Notes: generated by a model from the sequence alone, not told the origin. Positions 8,035 to 16,786 are shown, counted from the first letter of the stretch. The stretch is 64,000 nt of DNA from Hyphomicrobium sp. (GCA_003987725.1 RXJH01000013.1:213945-277944); one strand, 5' to 3'. Numbers and translations: made by a program.

Positions 8035-8526
8035 ATGCCTGCTGTAAAAGTGTCGTCCACACTGATCCCCGTCGAACACGTACGGATCAATTGCAGACGA
8101 GCATTTAACGAGGTGCGTGCCGCCCTCGAGACCGATCTCCCGAAGCTGGACGAGCACATCAAAGTTCTACTGAGCAACGGTGATGAAGGACGCATTAAAG
8201 AGATCGAAGAGCACGGCCCTAGGCTCTTTATGTTCCTTTCACGCGACCATGGGGAGCTATTGGGAATCGCGGGCCGGAAGCGGAATGCTGTGCAATACGA
8301 GATTGGGAATCCAATTACCGCTTCGAAGATGACGCGTCACAATCTAGGTGCAGCGCTCTACGCTCCACTCCGCGTCGCGCTTTTTGAGACAGAAGCGGGA
8401 GACGTAGTATTCGAGTATGACAGGCCATCGACGCTTTTCGGGCAGTTCGAGGACGAGACGATCAGCGATGTTGGGCGATACCTCGATCATGAGCTTGAAG
8501 CGGCGCTGGTCAAGGTGGCCGGCTAG
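8035..8526 (+). CDS. DUF302-domain protein
   Basis: A 163-aa protein with the DUF302 pattern. An N-terminal helix (AFNEVRAALETDLPKLDEHI) is followed by the EIGNP motif (VQYEIGNPITASKM) and then PLRVALFETEAGDVVFEYDRPS. DUF302 proteins are small, soluble, of unclear function and common in oxidative- or sulfur-stress contexts. GAAGGAG lies just upstream of the ATG. It is the last complete gene of the island. Confidence 0.75.
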   Translation: MPAVKVSSTLIPVEHVRINCRRAFNEVRAALETDLPKLDEHIKVLLSNGDEGRIKEIEEHGPRLFMFLSRDHGELLGIAGRKRNAVQYEIGNPITASKMTRHNLGAALYAPLRVALFETEAGDVVFEYDRPSTLFGQFEDETISDVGRYLDHELEAALVKVAG

Positions 8527-8529
8527 ATC

Positions 8530-8619
8530 CTCGCCGAGTGCGAATGCGGGCGGTGTGTCAACTGCGATGTTGGCAGTCGGGGCGGCGAGGCCCGCAAAGG
8601 CGAAAAATGCGCTCTTCAT
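8530..8619 (-). pseudogene. Remnant of a secreted-protein gene (5' end only)
   Basis: On the minus strand an ATG at 8619 has GGAG at good spacing and opens a signal-peptide-like stretch (MKSAFFAFAGLAAPTANIA). After about 30 residues the frame runs antisense into the 3' end of the DUF302 gene. It may be the head of a gene cut off by rearrangement in the island, or chance. Confidence 0.25.
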
Positions 8620-8713
8620 TACTGGGCTCCTACCGATGTTGAACGAACCCCAGTAGGTGAGGGCAATGTTCAGGGCTGCATGAACCGAGATTTACTTCGT
8701 CGCAAAGCTGGGC

Positions 8714-8780
8714 CCGTTAGGACATTTCAGCTAACGCATTGAAGCAAATAGCAGCGCTTAAGTCCGAAATGTCCTAACGG
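8714..8780. repeat. Inverted repeat carrying island motif copies 3 and 4
   Basis: Two 17-bp arms, CCGTTAGGACATTTCAG at 8714-8730 and its inverted copy at 8764-8780, differ at one base and are 33 bp apart. Both contain the CGTTAGGACA core found twice more in the island. They end 27 bp before the right attachment repeat, a typical place for recombinase or excisionase accessory sites. Confidence 0.6.
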
Positions 8781-8807
8781 ACTTTGAAAGAATTGCTCAA
8801 TCGCCGA

Positions 8808-8863
8808 ACTTAAAATCCTGAGACGGTAACGTCGTGTGGGTTCGAGTCCCACCGTCCGCACCA
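8808..8863 (+). repeat. Right attachment repeat (3' fragment of tRNA-Leu)
   Basis: A 56-bp exact copy of the tRNA-Leu 3' end. The 5' half of a tRNA is missing, so this is not a functional tRNA. It marks the distal end of the island. Confidence 0.9.
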
Positions 8864-8885
8864 GAGACCTTTAGCGAGAGAACGC

Positions 8886-9173
8886 TTACCCGCCTACACA
8901 CATGTGATAGCGGTGCCACATGCTGCGCGAGCCCGTCTCCATTGCTGCTTCGCGCAAGCCCGCACAACCTCTCGGAGCGCGGAAGCCCATCGGTGTCCCA
9001 TAGGAATGCGTGACTTTGCCCATTTCGGGATGCGTTTGCGCCCAAATGTCGGCGGGGCCAGGGTTGCCGTCGGCCATGCCTAGATAGTTCGCGTTGGCGC
9101 TCGATGCGGCGACTGCAAGCAGCGAAAGAGAACCGATGAGTGCGCCTACGATATGTTTTGAAGTTATGTTCAT
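8886..9173 (-). CDS. Small hypothetical secreted protein (95 aa)
   Basis: The family is not recognised. The start at 9173 is chosen because GAGGAG precedes it and a signal peptide follows (MNITSKHIVGALIGSLSLL, with cleavage probably after ANA). The mature protein is about 70 residues with two cysteines (PRGCAGLREA and the C-terminal HMCVGG) that could pair. It is the first gene beyond the right attachment repeat, so it belonged to the region downstream of the tRNA before the island arrived. Confidence 0.65.
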   Translation of the reverse strand: MNITSKHIVGALIGSLSLLAVAASSANANYLGMADGNPGPADIWAQTHPEMGKVTHSYGTPMGFRAPRGCAGLREAAMETGSRSMWHRYHMCVGG

Positions 9174-9476
9174 CCGAGAACTCCTCTGAACTTGGGTGCA
9201 AAGGCCCCCCTCCAGAGCTGCCATTCGGCTGTAACGAAAACGGACATCGTGAAGACTTCTCACTCGCGCAATAGTCCGCTCGAACTAGCCAAGTGGGCTT
9301 AACCAGTCTCCCCTCGAAAATAGACACAAATTGCACTGATATCGGCGCACATTCTGGCCGCGCTCAGCGGAGCGTGGCTTGCAGGGGGGCGTCGGATTGA
9401 TCCGGAATTGCAGTGGTAATAGTTGATTGCTGCACTGCTCTATGTGTAGCTCGCAGAGACAGCATAGAGGTCGGCT
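9174..9476. other. Intergenic region (303 bp) before the NRAMP-family gene
   Basis: This divergent promoter region has no ORF worth calling. A weak inverted repeat (GCAGTG at 9410-9415 and CACTGC at 9433-9438) lies about 40-65 bp before the transporter start and could be an operator. No manganese riboswitch was recognised. Confidence 0.4.
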
Positions 9477-10781
9477 ATGTCGATGGATCCGAACGCGACT
9501 GAAACGACCTCCGGAATCGTGGAGATTGAGCCACCGCCGTCATCGGCCGGGATTCTCGAAACGCTTGGCCCAGGGTTGGTGACGGGCGCAGCGGACGACG
9601 ATCCGAGTGGCATCGCGACCTACAGCCAAGTTGGCGCGCAATTCGGTTATGGCCTTGCTTGGACCATGCTGTTCAGCTTTCCGCTGATGGTCGCCATCCA
9701 AGCCGTTGCTGCGAGGATCGGCTGCGTGACGGGGCATGGCATCGCGCACAATTTGCGGCGCCATTATCCGAAGTGGCTGCTGCGCGGGGTTATCTCCCTT
9801 CTGCTCGTGGCGAACGTGATCAATCTTGGCGCTGACCTCGGCGCCATGGGGGCCGCGGTGGGTTTGCTGATCGGTGGTCCCGAACGGCTCTACACGGTAC
9901 TGTTAGGCATCGTCTGCATCCTTCTCGAAACGTTCATGAGCTACGCGCGATATAGCGCCGCTCTCAAATGGGCGACGTTGTGCTTGTTCACGTATGTCGG
10001 TGTCGTTTTCACTGCACATGTGCCCTGGGGTACGGCACTCCACGGAACATTCATTCCGCAGTTCAAATTCGATGCCGCGCACGCCATGGGTCTCGTCGCG
10101 GTCCTTGGGACGACGATCAGCCCTTATCTGTTTTTCTGGCAGGCCGGCCAAGAAGTGGAAGAGCTGCGCCGGCGTCACATCAAGCCATTGTGCATCACGC
10201 CTCGCAACGCAGGCCGTGAACTATCTCGCATCCGAAACGATACGATCTTCGGAATGGGCGTATCGAATCTCGTTGGCTTATTCATCATCTTCGCAACGGC
10301 CGCGACGTTGCATGCAAACGGTGTGACCGAAATCCAAACCTCCGCTCAGGCGGCAGAGGCGCTCCGTCCCGTAGCGGGGGTATTCACGTTCGCGCTGTTT
10401 GCGATTGGCATCATTTCAACGGGGATGCTGGCAGTGCCCGTGATGGCTGGTTCAGCTGCTTACGGCGTAAGCGAGCTTTTTGCCTGGAGGCAAGGACTCG
10501 ATCACAAGCTGCGCGAGGCGAAGGCGTTCTATGCGACTATTGCAGTCGCGACGCTCGGCGGCGTGGCGCTGAACTTCACCTCGATTGATCCCATCAAGGC
10601 CCTCTACTGGAGCGCGGTCATCAACGGCATGCTGGCGGCGCCGTTAATGGCCGTGATGATGGTGATGGCGATGAACCCTCACATCATGGGGCGGCTCACG
10701 CTTCCGCGTCCAATGCTCATCGTCGGCTGGATCGCAACTTTCGTCATGGCCCTTGCGACGATCGGGTTCCTGGTGATCTGA
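9477..10781 (+). CDS. NRAMP-family divalent-metal transporter, atypical metal site
   Basis: A 434-aa inner-membrane transporter with about 11 hydrophobic segments in the NRAMP/SLC11 order. The family normally has DPGN in helix 1 and a Met-Pro-His segment in helix 6 lining the metal site. Here helix 1 reads DDDPSGIATYSQ (Asp42 kept, Asn position Gly45), and the helix 6 equivalent reads GTTISPYLFFW (Ser214-Pro215-Tyr216). So the aspartate is kept, but the asparagine and methionine ligands are not seen. Mn/Fe transport is therefore uncertain; this resembles the NRAMP-related subgroup. The start could be ATG 9477 or 9483. It is not clearly in an operon. Confidence 0.8.
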   Translation: MSMDPNATETTSGIVEIEPPPSSAGILETLGPGLVTGAADDDPSGIATYSQVGAQFGYGLAWTMLFSFPLMVAIQAVAARIGCVTGHGIAHNLRRHYPKWLLRGVISLLLVANVINLGADLGAMGAAVGLLIGGPERLYTVLLGIVCILLETFMSYARYSAALKWATLCLFTYVGVVFTAHVPWGTALHGTFIPQFKFDAAHAMGLVAVLGTTISPYLFFWQAGQEVEELRRRHIKPLCITPRNAGRELSRIRNDTIFGMGVSNLVGLFIIFATAATLHANGVTEIQTSAQAAEALRPVAGVFTFALFAIGIISTGMLAVPVMAGSAAYGVSELFAWRQGLDHKLREAKAFYATIAVATLGGVALNFTSIDPIKALYWSAVINGMLAAPLMAVMMVMAMNPHIMGRLTLPRPMLIVGWIATFVMALATIGFLVI

Positions 10782-11109
10782 CGATCCCGTTGGTTGCGCG
10801 ACGTTCTAGAAGGCGCCGCCTTTCGCCGTGCGCTGCAGTGTTCGTCTCCTTCGAGCCGATCTCGCATCTGAACCACAAGTTCTATTCTAACCTTCCGTTC
10901 CGGCGACGCGTGAATAATCCGCAAGCTGAGCGCATGTTGGGACGCGATGCGCGCGCGTCCCAACAGTAACTATATACGTAGGGGCGTTTCCGCCGCTGGT
11001 CGGCGGGCGCTGCGAAAGGGTGAGCGACGGAACTGCCACTCCAATCCGTCGTTTATGCGAGGCGGGGTGCCCGCCTCACAACTCCTCAGTCGCCACGCAT
11101 GGAGCAGAC
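10782..11109. other. Intergenic region (328 bp) before the efflux operon
   Basis: No convincing gene is seen. It holds a 12-bp perfect inverted repeat (10935-10965, listed separately) and an AT-rich stretch around 10969-10980 (ACTATATACGTA) that may belong to a promoter. The adaptor frame is open from 11020. Confidence 0.4.
10935..10965. promoter_or_regulatory. 12-bp perfect inverted repeat upstream of the RND operon
   Basis: TGTTGGGACGCG at 10935-10946 pairs with CGCGTCCCAACA at 10954-10965 across a 7-nt loop. No T tract follows, so a simple terminator is unlikely. It sits just upstream of an AT-rich possible promoter for the efflux genes, which suits an operator. Confidence 0.45.
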
Positions 11110-12324
11110 GTGTTGAGGTCCCGCGTCAGAATATTCATTTGGCTGATAATTCTGTTGGGCTTGGCTGGCGGCGGCTACTGGGTCTGGCAGCATCGCCGCG
11201 TGGCAACGGAGACCTCTGCAAAAAAGAAGCCCGACGAACGCGTGCCGGTCTCCGTCGCGACGGCCGCGATTAAGAATTTTCCTGTCTACTTCGACAGTCT
11301 CGGACAGGTGCAAGCCTGGAATACCGTGACGGTCCGCTCGCGCGTCGACGGCGAGATTGTCAAGGTCGCCTTCGACGAAGGCCAATTCGTCAAAGCCGGC
11401 GATCTTCTGATCCAGATCGACCCGAGGCCCTATCAGGCCGCTCTCGATCAAGCCGTCGCGAAGAAGGCGCAGGACGAGGCCAACCTTGCCAACCTGAAAC
11501 GCGATCTCGAGCGTTTCGAAAAAGTCGGCACGCTCGCAACCACGCAACAACAGATCGACACGCAGAAGTCGAACATCACGCAGCAGGAATCGCTCATCAA
11601 AGCTGATGTCGGGGCGATTGCAAATACTCAGGTCCAGGTCGTCTACACGACCATCAAGGCCCCGATCTCCGGCCGTGTCGGCTTTCGTCTCGTCGATCAA
11701 GGCAACATCATCCACGCCGGAGATACCGGCGGCGTCGCGACCATCGCGCAAATTCAACCGATCGCGGTGATCTTTACTGAACCGGAAGAACGGCTGCCGC
11801 GCATTCTTGATGAACTGAAGCACGGAGCGCTGCCCGTCACCGCCTTCACGTCGGACGGCAAGCAGGAACTCGCCAAGGGCGAGCTTTCGCTGGTCGATAA
11901 CCAGGTCGACACGACCACCGGCTCGATCAAGCTAAAGGGGAAATTCCCGAACACCGAAATGACGCTTTGGCCCGGACTGACCGTCGCGACGCGCCTGCTG
12001 ATCACGACGGAAAAGAACGTCGTCGTAATTCCCGATGCCGCCGTCCAACGCGGGCCCGACAAACTGTTCGCCTATGTCGTAGGGCCCGACATGAAGGCCG
12101 AACGGCGCGATCTGATCGTCGGCGAAATCCAAGATGGCCAGGCCGTTATCAAGAGTGGCGTGAAGGCCGGAGAGCAGGTCGTCACCGCCGGATATTATCG
12201 ACTGGAACCCGGTTCGCTCGTCGACCTGCCCGAAGATCACAAAAAGGAGGAGCAGAAGCAGAAAGCAACGCCTCCGGGTGCTCCGGTATCCGCATCCAAA
12301 CACACGGTGCTGGAGGCTGACTAA
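11110..12324 (+). CDS. RND efflux periplasmic adaptor (membrane fusion protein)
   Basis: Links the RND pump to an outer-membrane channel. An N-terminal membrane anchor (RIFIWLIILLGLAGGGYWVW) precedes the lipoyl halves (TVRSRVDGEIVKVAFDEGQFVKAGDLLIQIDPRPY in two parts), an alpha-hairpin (about residues 110-165, Gln/Ala-rich), then beta-barrel and membrane-proximal domains. This order is typical of MdtA/AcrA proteins. The start is uncertain: GTG 11110 has GGAG close by, TTG 11113 is possible, and GTG 11020 would add a cytoplasmic leader. It is followed 2 bp later by the pump gene. No outer-membrane factor is nearby. Confidence 0.88.
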   Translation: MLRSRVRIFIWLIILLGLAGGGYWVWQHRRVATETSAKKKPDERVPVSVATAAIKNFPVYFDSLGQVQAWNTVTVRSRVDGEIVKVAFDEGQFVKAGDLLIQIDPRPYQAALDQAVAKKAQDEANLANLKRDLERFEKVGTLATTQQQIDTQKSNITQQESLIKADVGAIANTQVQVVYTTIKAPISGRVGFRLVDQGNIIHAGDTGGVATIAQIQPIAVIFTEPEERLPRILDELKHGALPVTAFTSDGKQELAKGELSLVDNQVDTTTGSIKLKGKFPNTEMTLWPGLTVATRLLITTEKNVVVIPDAAVQRGPDKLFAYVVGPDMKAERRDLIVGEIQDGQAVIKSGVKAGEQVVTAGYYRLEPGSLVDLPEDHKKEEQKQKATPPGAPVSASKHTVLEAD

Positions 12325-12325
12325 C

Positions 12326-15300
12326 ATGGCGACCGGCGGCGTATCTGGCATCTTTATCCGTTATCCGATCGGCACCTCGCTCATCATGGTGGGCATTCTG
12401 TTCGTCGGCGTCATCGCGTTTCTGAGCCTGCCGGTTGCGCCGCTGCCGCAGATCGATTTCCCGACCATTCAGGTTTCGGCCACGCTTCCCGGCGCCAGCC
12501 CCGAAACGATGGCATCGAACGTGGCGCAACCGCTCGAGCGTCAGTTCGCGCAGATACCCGGCGTCACTCAGACAACGTCGACGAGCGGCCTCGGCGTCAC
12601 GACCGTCGTCGTGCAGTTCGACCTCAATCGCGATATCGACGGCGCCGCCAACGACATCCAGGCGGCCATCAACGCCGCCAGCGGCCAGCTGCCGCAAAAT
12701 CTGCCCCAGCCGCCGATCTATCGGAAGGTCAATCCGGCAGACAGTCCGATCCTGCTGCTTTCAGCATCGTCCGACGAAATGCCCCTGACGACGGTCGATG
12801 ACAACGCCGACACCAAGCTCGCGCAGCAGATCAGCCAGATTACTGGTGTTGGCCAGGTCGTGATCGGTGGCGAGCAGAAGCCGGCGATCCGCATTCAATT
12901 GGATCCCGCCAAGCTCTACGCGCGCAACCTCACGCTGGAAGAGGTTCGCCTGCCGCTATCGATCACCACGGTCAACAGCCCCAAGGGTTCGCTCGATAGC
13001 ACCAATCGCGGCTACACGATCTACACCAACGATCAGTTGACGCAGGCGAAAGCCTGGGACGACGTGATCATCGCCTACCGAAACGGCAGCCCGATACGCG
13101 TTCGCGATGTAGGCAAGGCCGTCCGCGGCCCCGAGGATGCGAAAAAGGCGGCGTGGTCGAACGGGAAGCGCGGCGTGTTTCTCATCGTATTCAAGCAGCC
13201 CGGTGCGAACGTCATCGAAACCGTGGACCGCATCAAAGCTGAATTGCCACGCCTTCAGGCATCGATGCCGAAGGCCCTTAAGATCGACATTTTAAGCGAT
13301 AGGACGCAAACGATCCGCGCATCCGTCGATGACGTCGAATACACGCTTCTACTTTCGGTCGCACTCGTGGTCGCTGTCATATTCGTGTTCTTGCGAAGTT
13401 TGTGGGCGACCGTCATTCCGAGCGTAACGGTTCCGCTCGCGTTGTTCGGCGCCTGCGCCCTGATGTACGTCATGAACTACAGCCTCGATAACCTTTCGCT
13501 CATGGCCTTGACGATTTCGGTCGGCTTCGTCGTCGATGACGCGATCGTCGTCTTGGAAAACATTGTCCGGTACGTCGAGCATGGCGACGCGCCGTATGAA
13601 GCGGCGATGAAAGGTGCCGAGGAAATCGGCTTCACCGTCATATCGATCAGCGTTTCGCTTGTTGCCGTATTCATCCCGCTGCTGTTCATGAGCGGCATCA
13701 TCGGCCGAATCTTTCGTGAATTTGCCGTCACCGTTACGATGACGATCGCCGTCTCCGCCTTCGTCTCGCTGACGCTGACGCCGATGATGGCATCGCGATT
13801 TTTAAAGAGCGAAAAGGACGTCAGGCACGGTCGGCTTTACAATTTGAGCGAACGTGGCTTCGCGGCGCTGCTCAATGGTTATACCCGCGGCCTCGACTTC
13901 GTACTTCGCCATCAGTTCTTCACGCTGATGTCGTTTTTCGCGACAGTTGCGCTCACGGCCTACCTCTTTATCGAGATCCCGAAGGGCTTCTTCCCACAGC
14001 AGGATACAGGCCTCATCACCGGCATTTCCGAAGCGGCTCAGGATATTTCCTTCCAGGCCATGCTTACCCGCCAGGAGAAGCTGGGCGACGTGGTCGCAAG
14101 CGATCCCGCGGTCGCAACCGTCGCCATGGCTATCGGAGCCGGAGGGCCCACATCCGCACTCAATAGCGGCCGCGTCTACATAACCTTGAAGCCGAAGGAC
14201 CAGCGCGATGCTTCGGCATTTCAAGTCATTCGCAGGCTTCAGCCGAAGCTAGCAAAAGTCGAAGGGGCGCGCCTCTTCATGCAGGCGGCGCAGGACGTGA
14301 CTGTCGGCGGCCGCTCTTCGCGAACGCAGTTCCAGTATACGCTGCAGGACGCGGACGAGAATGAGTTGAACACCTGGGCTCCGAAGATTCTCGATAAGCT
14401 CAAAACCTTGCCCGAGCTTCGTGACGTCGCGACGGACCAGCAGCTCGCCGGAACGACGCTCACCATCGACATCAACCGCGATGAAGCCTCGCGCTACGGC
14501 CTAACCCCGGATGCAATCGACGCGACGCTCTACGACGCATTCGGCCAGCGCCAGATCGCTCAGTATTACACGCAGCAGAACAGCTACCACGTCGTCATGG
14601 AGGTGCTGCCGGAGATCCAGGGCGATTTGGGAAGCCTCGACAATCTCTATATTCGCTCGCCGACGACAGGCGGCCTTGTTCCCCTCGGGACCTTTGCGAG
14701 CTGGACCACGCGTCCGACGGCGCCGCTTTCGATCTCCCACCAAGGGCAATTCCCCGCGGTGACGATCAGCTTCAATCTGGCGCCGGAAGTGTCACTCGGT
14801 ACCGCGACCGACGCGATCAAGGCGGCCGAGCGCCAGCTTCGCCTGCCCGCGTCGATGCAGACGACATTCCAAGGCAACGCGCAAGCTTTCCAGCAATCGC
14901 TGACGACAATTCCGCTGCTGATCGCGGCCGCGCTGTTCGTGGTCTATCTGATCCTCGGCGTTCTCTACGAAAGCTACATTCACCCGATCACGATTCTTTC
15001 CACGTTGCCGTCGGCCGGTGCCGGCGCGCTCGCGACGCTAATGATCTTTGGATATGACTTCAGCCTTGTGGCGATGATCGGCATCATCCTGCTGATCGGT
15101 ATCGTCAAAAAGAACGGCATCATGCTCGTCGACTTCGCCATTCACGCCGAGCGCAACGAGCATCTCACGTCGCTCGAGGCGATACGCAAGGCATCGCTCT
15201 TGCGGTTCCGGCCGATCATGATGACGACGTTGGCGGCGCTTTTGGGTGGCGTGCCTTTGATGCTCGGCACGGGAACCGGCGCGGAAATCCGTCAACCTCT

Positions 15301-15481
15301 CGGCTACTCGATGGTCGGCGGCTTGGCCATCAGCCAGGCCCTGACGCTCTTCACCACGCCCGTCATCTTTCTCTACATGGATCGCTTATCCAACTGGATA
15401 ACGGGAGCGAAACGCCAACCGCGCGAAAAGCAAGCGCCAGCGGCAGCCGCCGCGCCAGCCAGAGCGAAACCGGCGGAATAA
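12326..15481 (+). CDS. RND multidrug efflux permease (HAE1, MdtB/MdtC-like)
   Basis: A 1051-aa proton-driven inner-membrane pump. The N-terminus FIRYPIGTSLIMVGI and VAPLPQIDFPTIQVSA are diagnostic of the HAE1 family, as are the GFFPQQDTG motif mid-protein and GIVKKNGIMLVDFA near the end. The helix 4 proton-relay segment GFVVDDAIVVLENI has both aspartates. The start at 12326 (GGAGG ten bases upstream) overlaps no adaptor sequence; an earlier in-frame ATG at 12278 lies inside the adaptor gene. The C-terminus is Ala/Pro-rich. Two-gene operon with the adaptor. Substrates are unknown. Confidence 0.92.
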   Translation: MATGGVSGIFIRYPIGTSLIMVGILFVGVIAFLSLPVAPLPQIDFPTIQVSATLPGASPETMASNVAQPLERQFAQIPGVTQTTSTSGLGVTTVVVQFDLNRDIDGAANDIQAAINAASGQLPQNLPQPPIYRKVNPADSPILLLSASSDEMPLTTVDDNADTKLAQQISQITGVGQVVIGGEQKPAIRIQLDPAKLYARNLTLEEVRLPLSITTVNSPKGSLDSTNRGYTIYTNDQLTQAKAWDDVIIAYRNGSPIRVRDVGKAVRGPEDAKKAAWSNGKRGVFLIVFKQPGANVIETVDRIKAELPRLQASMPKALKIDILSDRTQTIRASVDDVEYTLLLSVALVVAVIFVFLRSLWATVIPSVTVPLALFGACALMYVMNYSLDNLSLMALTISVGFVVDDAIVVLENIVRYVEHGDAPYEAAMKGAEEIGFTVISISVSLVAVFIPLLFMSGIIGRIFREFAVTVTMTIAVSAFVSLTLTPMMASRFLKSEKDVRHGRLYNLSERGFAALLNGYTRGLDFVLRHQFFTLMSFFATVALTAYLFIEIPKGFFPQQDTGLITGISEAAQDISFQAMLTRQEKLGDVVASDPAVATVAMAIGAGGPTSALNSGRVYITLKPKDQRDASAFQVIRRLQPKLAKVEGARLFMQAAQDVTVGGRSSRTQFQYTLQDADENELNTWAPKILDKLKTLPELRDVATDQQLAGTTLTIDINRDEASRYGLTPDAIDATLYDAFGQRQIAQYYTQQNSYHVVMEVLPEIQGDLGSLDNLYIRSPTTGGLVPLGTFASWTTRPTAPLSISHQGQFPAVTISFNLAPEVSLGTATDAIKAAERQLRLPASMQTTFQGNAQAFQQSLTTIPLLIAAALFVVYLILGVLYESYIHPITILSTLPSAGAGALATLMIFGYDFSLVAMIGIILLIGIVKKNGIMLVDFAIHAERNEHLTSLEAIRKASLLRFRPIMMTTLAALLGGVPLMLGTGTGAEIRQPLGYSMVGGLAISQALTLFTTPVIFLYMDRLSNWITGAKRQPREKQAPAAAAAPARAKPAE

Positions 15482-15488
15482 TAGAGGC

Positions 15489-16733
15489 CTATTCGTCGGC
15501 AGGTTCTTCGACGACTCTCGTTTCGGGCATTGCCAGCGTGACGACGAGGAACCCGAGGAAACCGATCACGGCGAGCGTCAGAAACGCCGTCGACGTTCCG
15601 AAGTGCAGCGCGATTTCGCCCGCGAGCGTCGTGCTGATCGAGGCGCCGATCCCCATAGCAACGCCGATGAATCCAAGGGCAAGATTGAAGTTGCCTGAGT
15701 CTTGCGTCACGTCCGCGACGACGCCAGCAACAAGAACACCGAGCACGCTCGCCGAAATGCCGTCCAGAAATTGGATTGCGACCATCACTTCCGGATCGGA
15801 GCTGAACGACATCAAGACCGCGCGAACCGGAAGAGCCGCAAATCCCAAAAGCAGTAGCGGACGCCGGCCATGTTGATCTCCATAACGCCCTATCCAGGGC
15901 GAGATCAACGCGACGATGAACTGCGGAACGATGATGCAAAGCGCGACGAGGACGGTAGCCGACTTGCTCGAGCGCAAGGTGATGAGATTTGCCGCAAGCG
16001 GCAGCACGGCCGCATTGGCAAGATGGAAAAGACAGACGGACGCCGCGAGGATCAACAGTTGCCGCTTGCCGAAAATCGTCTTGGTGGCCTGCAGCAGATG
16101 ATATTCGGGCTCATGCTTCGGCTCCAGTTCCTCACGATGAAAGTCCGACGGCTGGATCAAGTAAAGCGCCATAACGGCCGGTATCGTCATCGCCGCCGAG
16201 ACGAAGAAGACGGCTTGGCTCGACACGTAATAGCCGGAAGCTCCCATGCTCGCGGCCGCGAACATGCTTCCGAGTGAGGAAAAGCGGGCGTTTCGGCCCA
16301 TTCGTTCGCCGATGAGATTGTGCCCCACGAGCCCCAGGCTGATTGCTGCAAGCGCTGGTCCGATCACGACGCTCGCCGCCGAGTGAAACACCTGCGCCAG
16401 GAACACAGCGTAGAACGTAGGCCAGATCGCGATGGAGAAGGCGGTTGCGCCGACAGTCAGCGTGCAAGCCGCTGCCAGCGTCCGTTCGCGGCCGATCGCA
16501 TCCACGAGCGCACCGGCGGGAACTTGTCCGACAAGAGCGAAGAGACTGCCGATCGTCAGCACAAGGCCTATGTCGGCATTCGTCCATTTTTCTGATGTCA
16601 GATAAACAGTCAGGAACGGCCCGAACCCGACTTGTGCGTCCGCCAGGAAGAACGCGAACCAGTCAACGCCGATCTGGCTTCGTTTGGACGGTGCGTGGAG
16701 AGAAGGCACCAACGGCCCTTTGAAGCCGCGCAT
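15489..16733 (-). CDS. MFS transporter
   Basis: A 414-aa inner-membrane protein with 12 predicted helices. The A-like motif GQVPAGALVDAIGRERTL lies between helices 2 and 3, and a second-half copy is recognisable in ISPWIGRYGDQHGRRPLLLL. This is the layout of drug/metabolite antiporters of the major facilitator superfamily. It converges with the RND permease gene (7 bp between stops). The substrate cannot be inferred. A PRC-barrel gene is read in the same direction upstream of it. Confidence 0.85.
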   Translation of the reverse strand: MRGFKGPLVPSLHAPSKRSQIGVDWFAFFLADAQVGFGPFLTVYLTSEKWTNADIGLVLTIGSLFALVGQVPAGALVDAIGRERTLAAACTLTVGATAFSIAIWPTFYAVFLAQVFHSAASVVIGPALAAISLGLVGHNLIGERMGRNARFSSLGSMFAAASMGASGYYVSSQAVFFVSAAMTIPAVMALYLIQPSDFHREELEPKHEPEYHLLQATKTIFGKRQLLILAASVCLFHLANAAVLPLAANLITLRSSKSATVLVALCIIVPQFIVALISPWIGRYGDQHGRRPLLLLGFAALPVRAVLMSFSSDPEVMVAIQFLDGISASVLGVLVAGVVADVTQDSGNFNLALGFIGVAMGIGASISTTLAGEIALHFGTSTAFLTLAVIGFLGFLVVTLAMPETRVVEEPADE

Positions 16734-16786
16734 GTCTCAATCCGCGGCGGTGGAATGAGTGGCTGCGACGGGCGAAGGTCGCGCCG

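Larger units (their letters stand above)
3619..8863. mobile_element. tRNA-Leu-anchored genomic island (about 5.2 kb, no visible integrase)
   Basis: The final 56 bp of the tRNA-Leu gene are repeated without a mismatch at 8808-8863, in the same orientation. That is the footprint left by tyrosine-recombinase integration into a tRNA 3' end. Recombination between the repeats would release a 5,189-bp circle. The interval contains an unknown ORF, a DUF417/RclC-like protein, an AraC regulator, two alpha/beta hydrolases and a DUF302 protein. No integrase, excisionase or mobilisation gene is recognisable. The island is therefore either a decayed element or a satellite that uses a recombinase supplied from elsewhere. 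Confidence 0.85.

Noticed and set aside
8808-8863. Second tRNA-Leu gene
   Set aside because: Only the 3' 56 bp are present; the acceptor 5' strand, D arm and most of the anticodon stem are missing. It is an attachment repeat.
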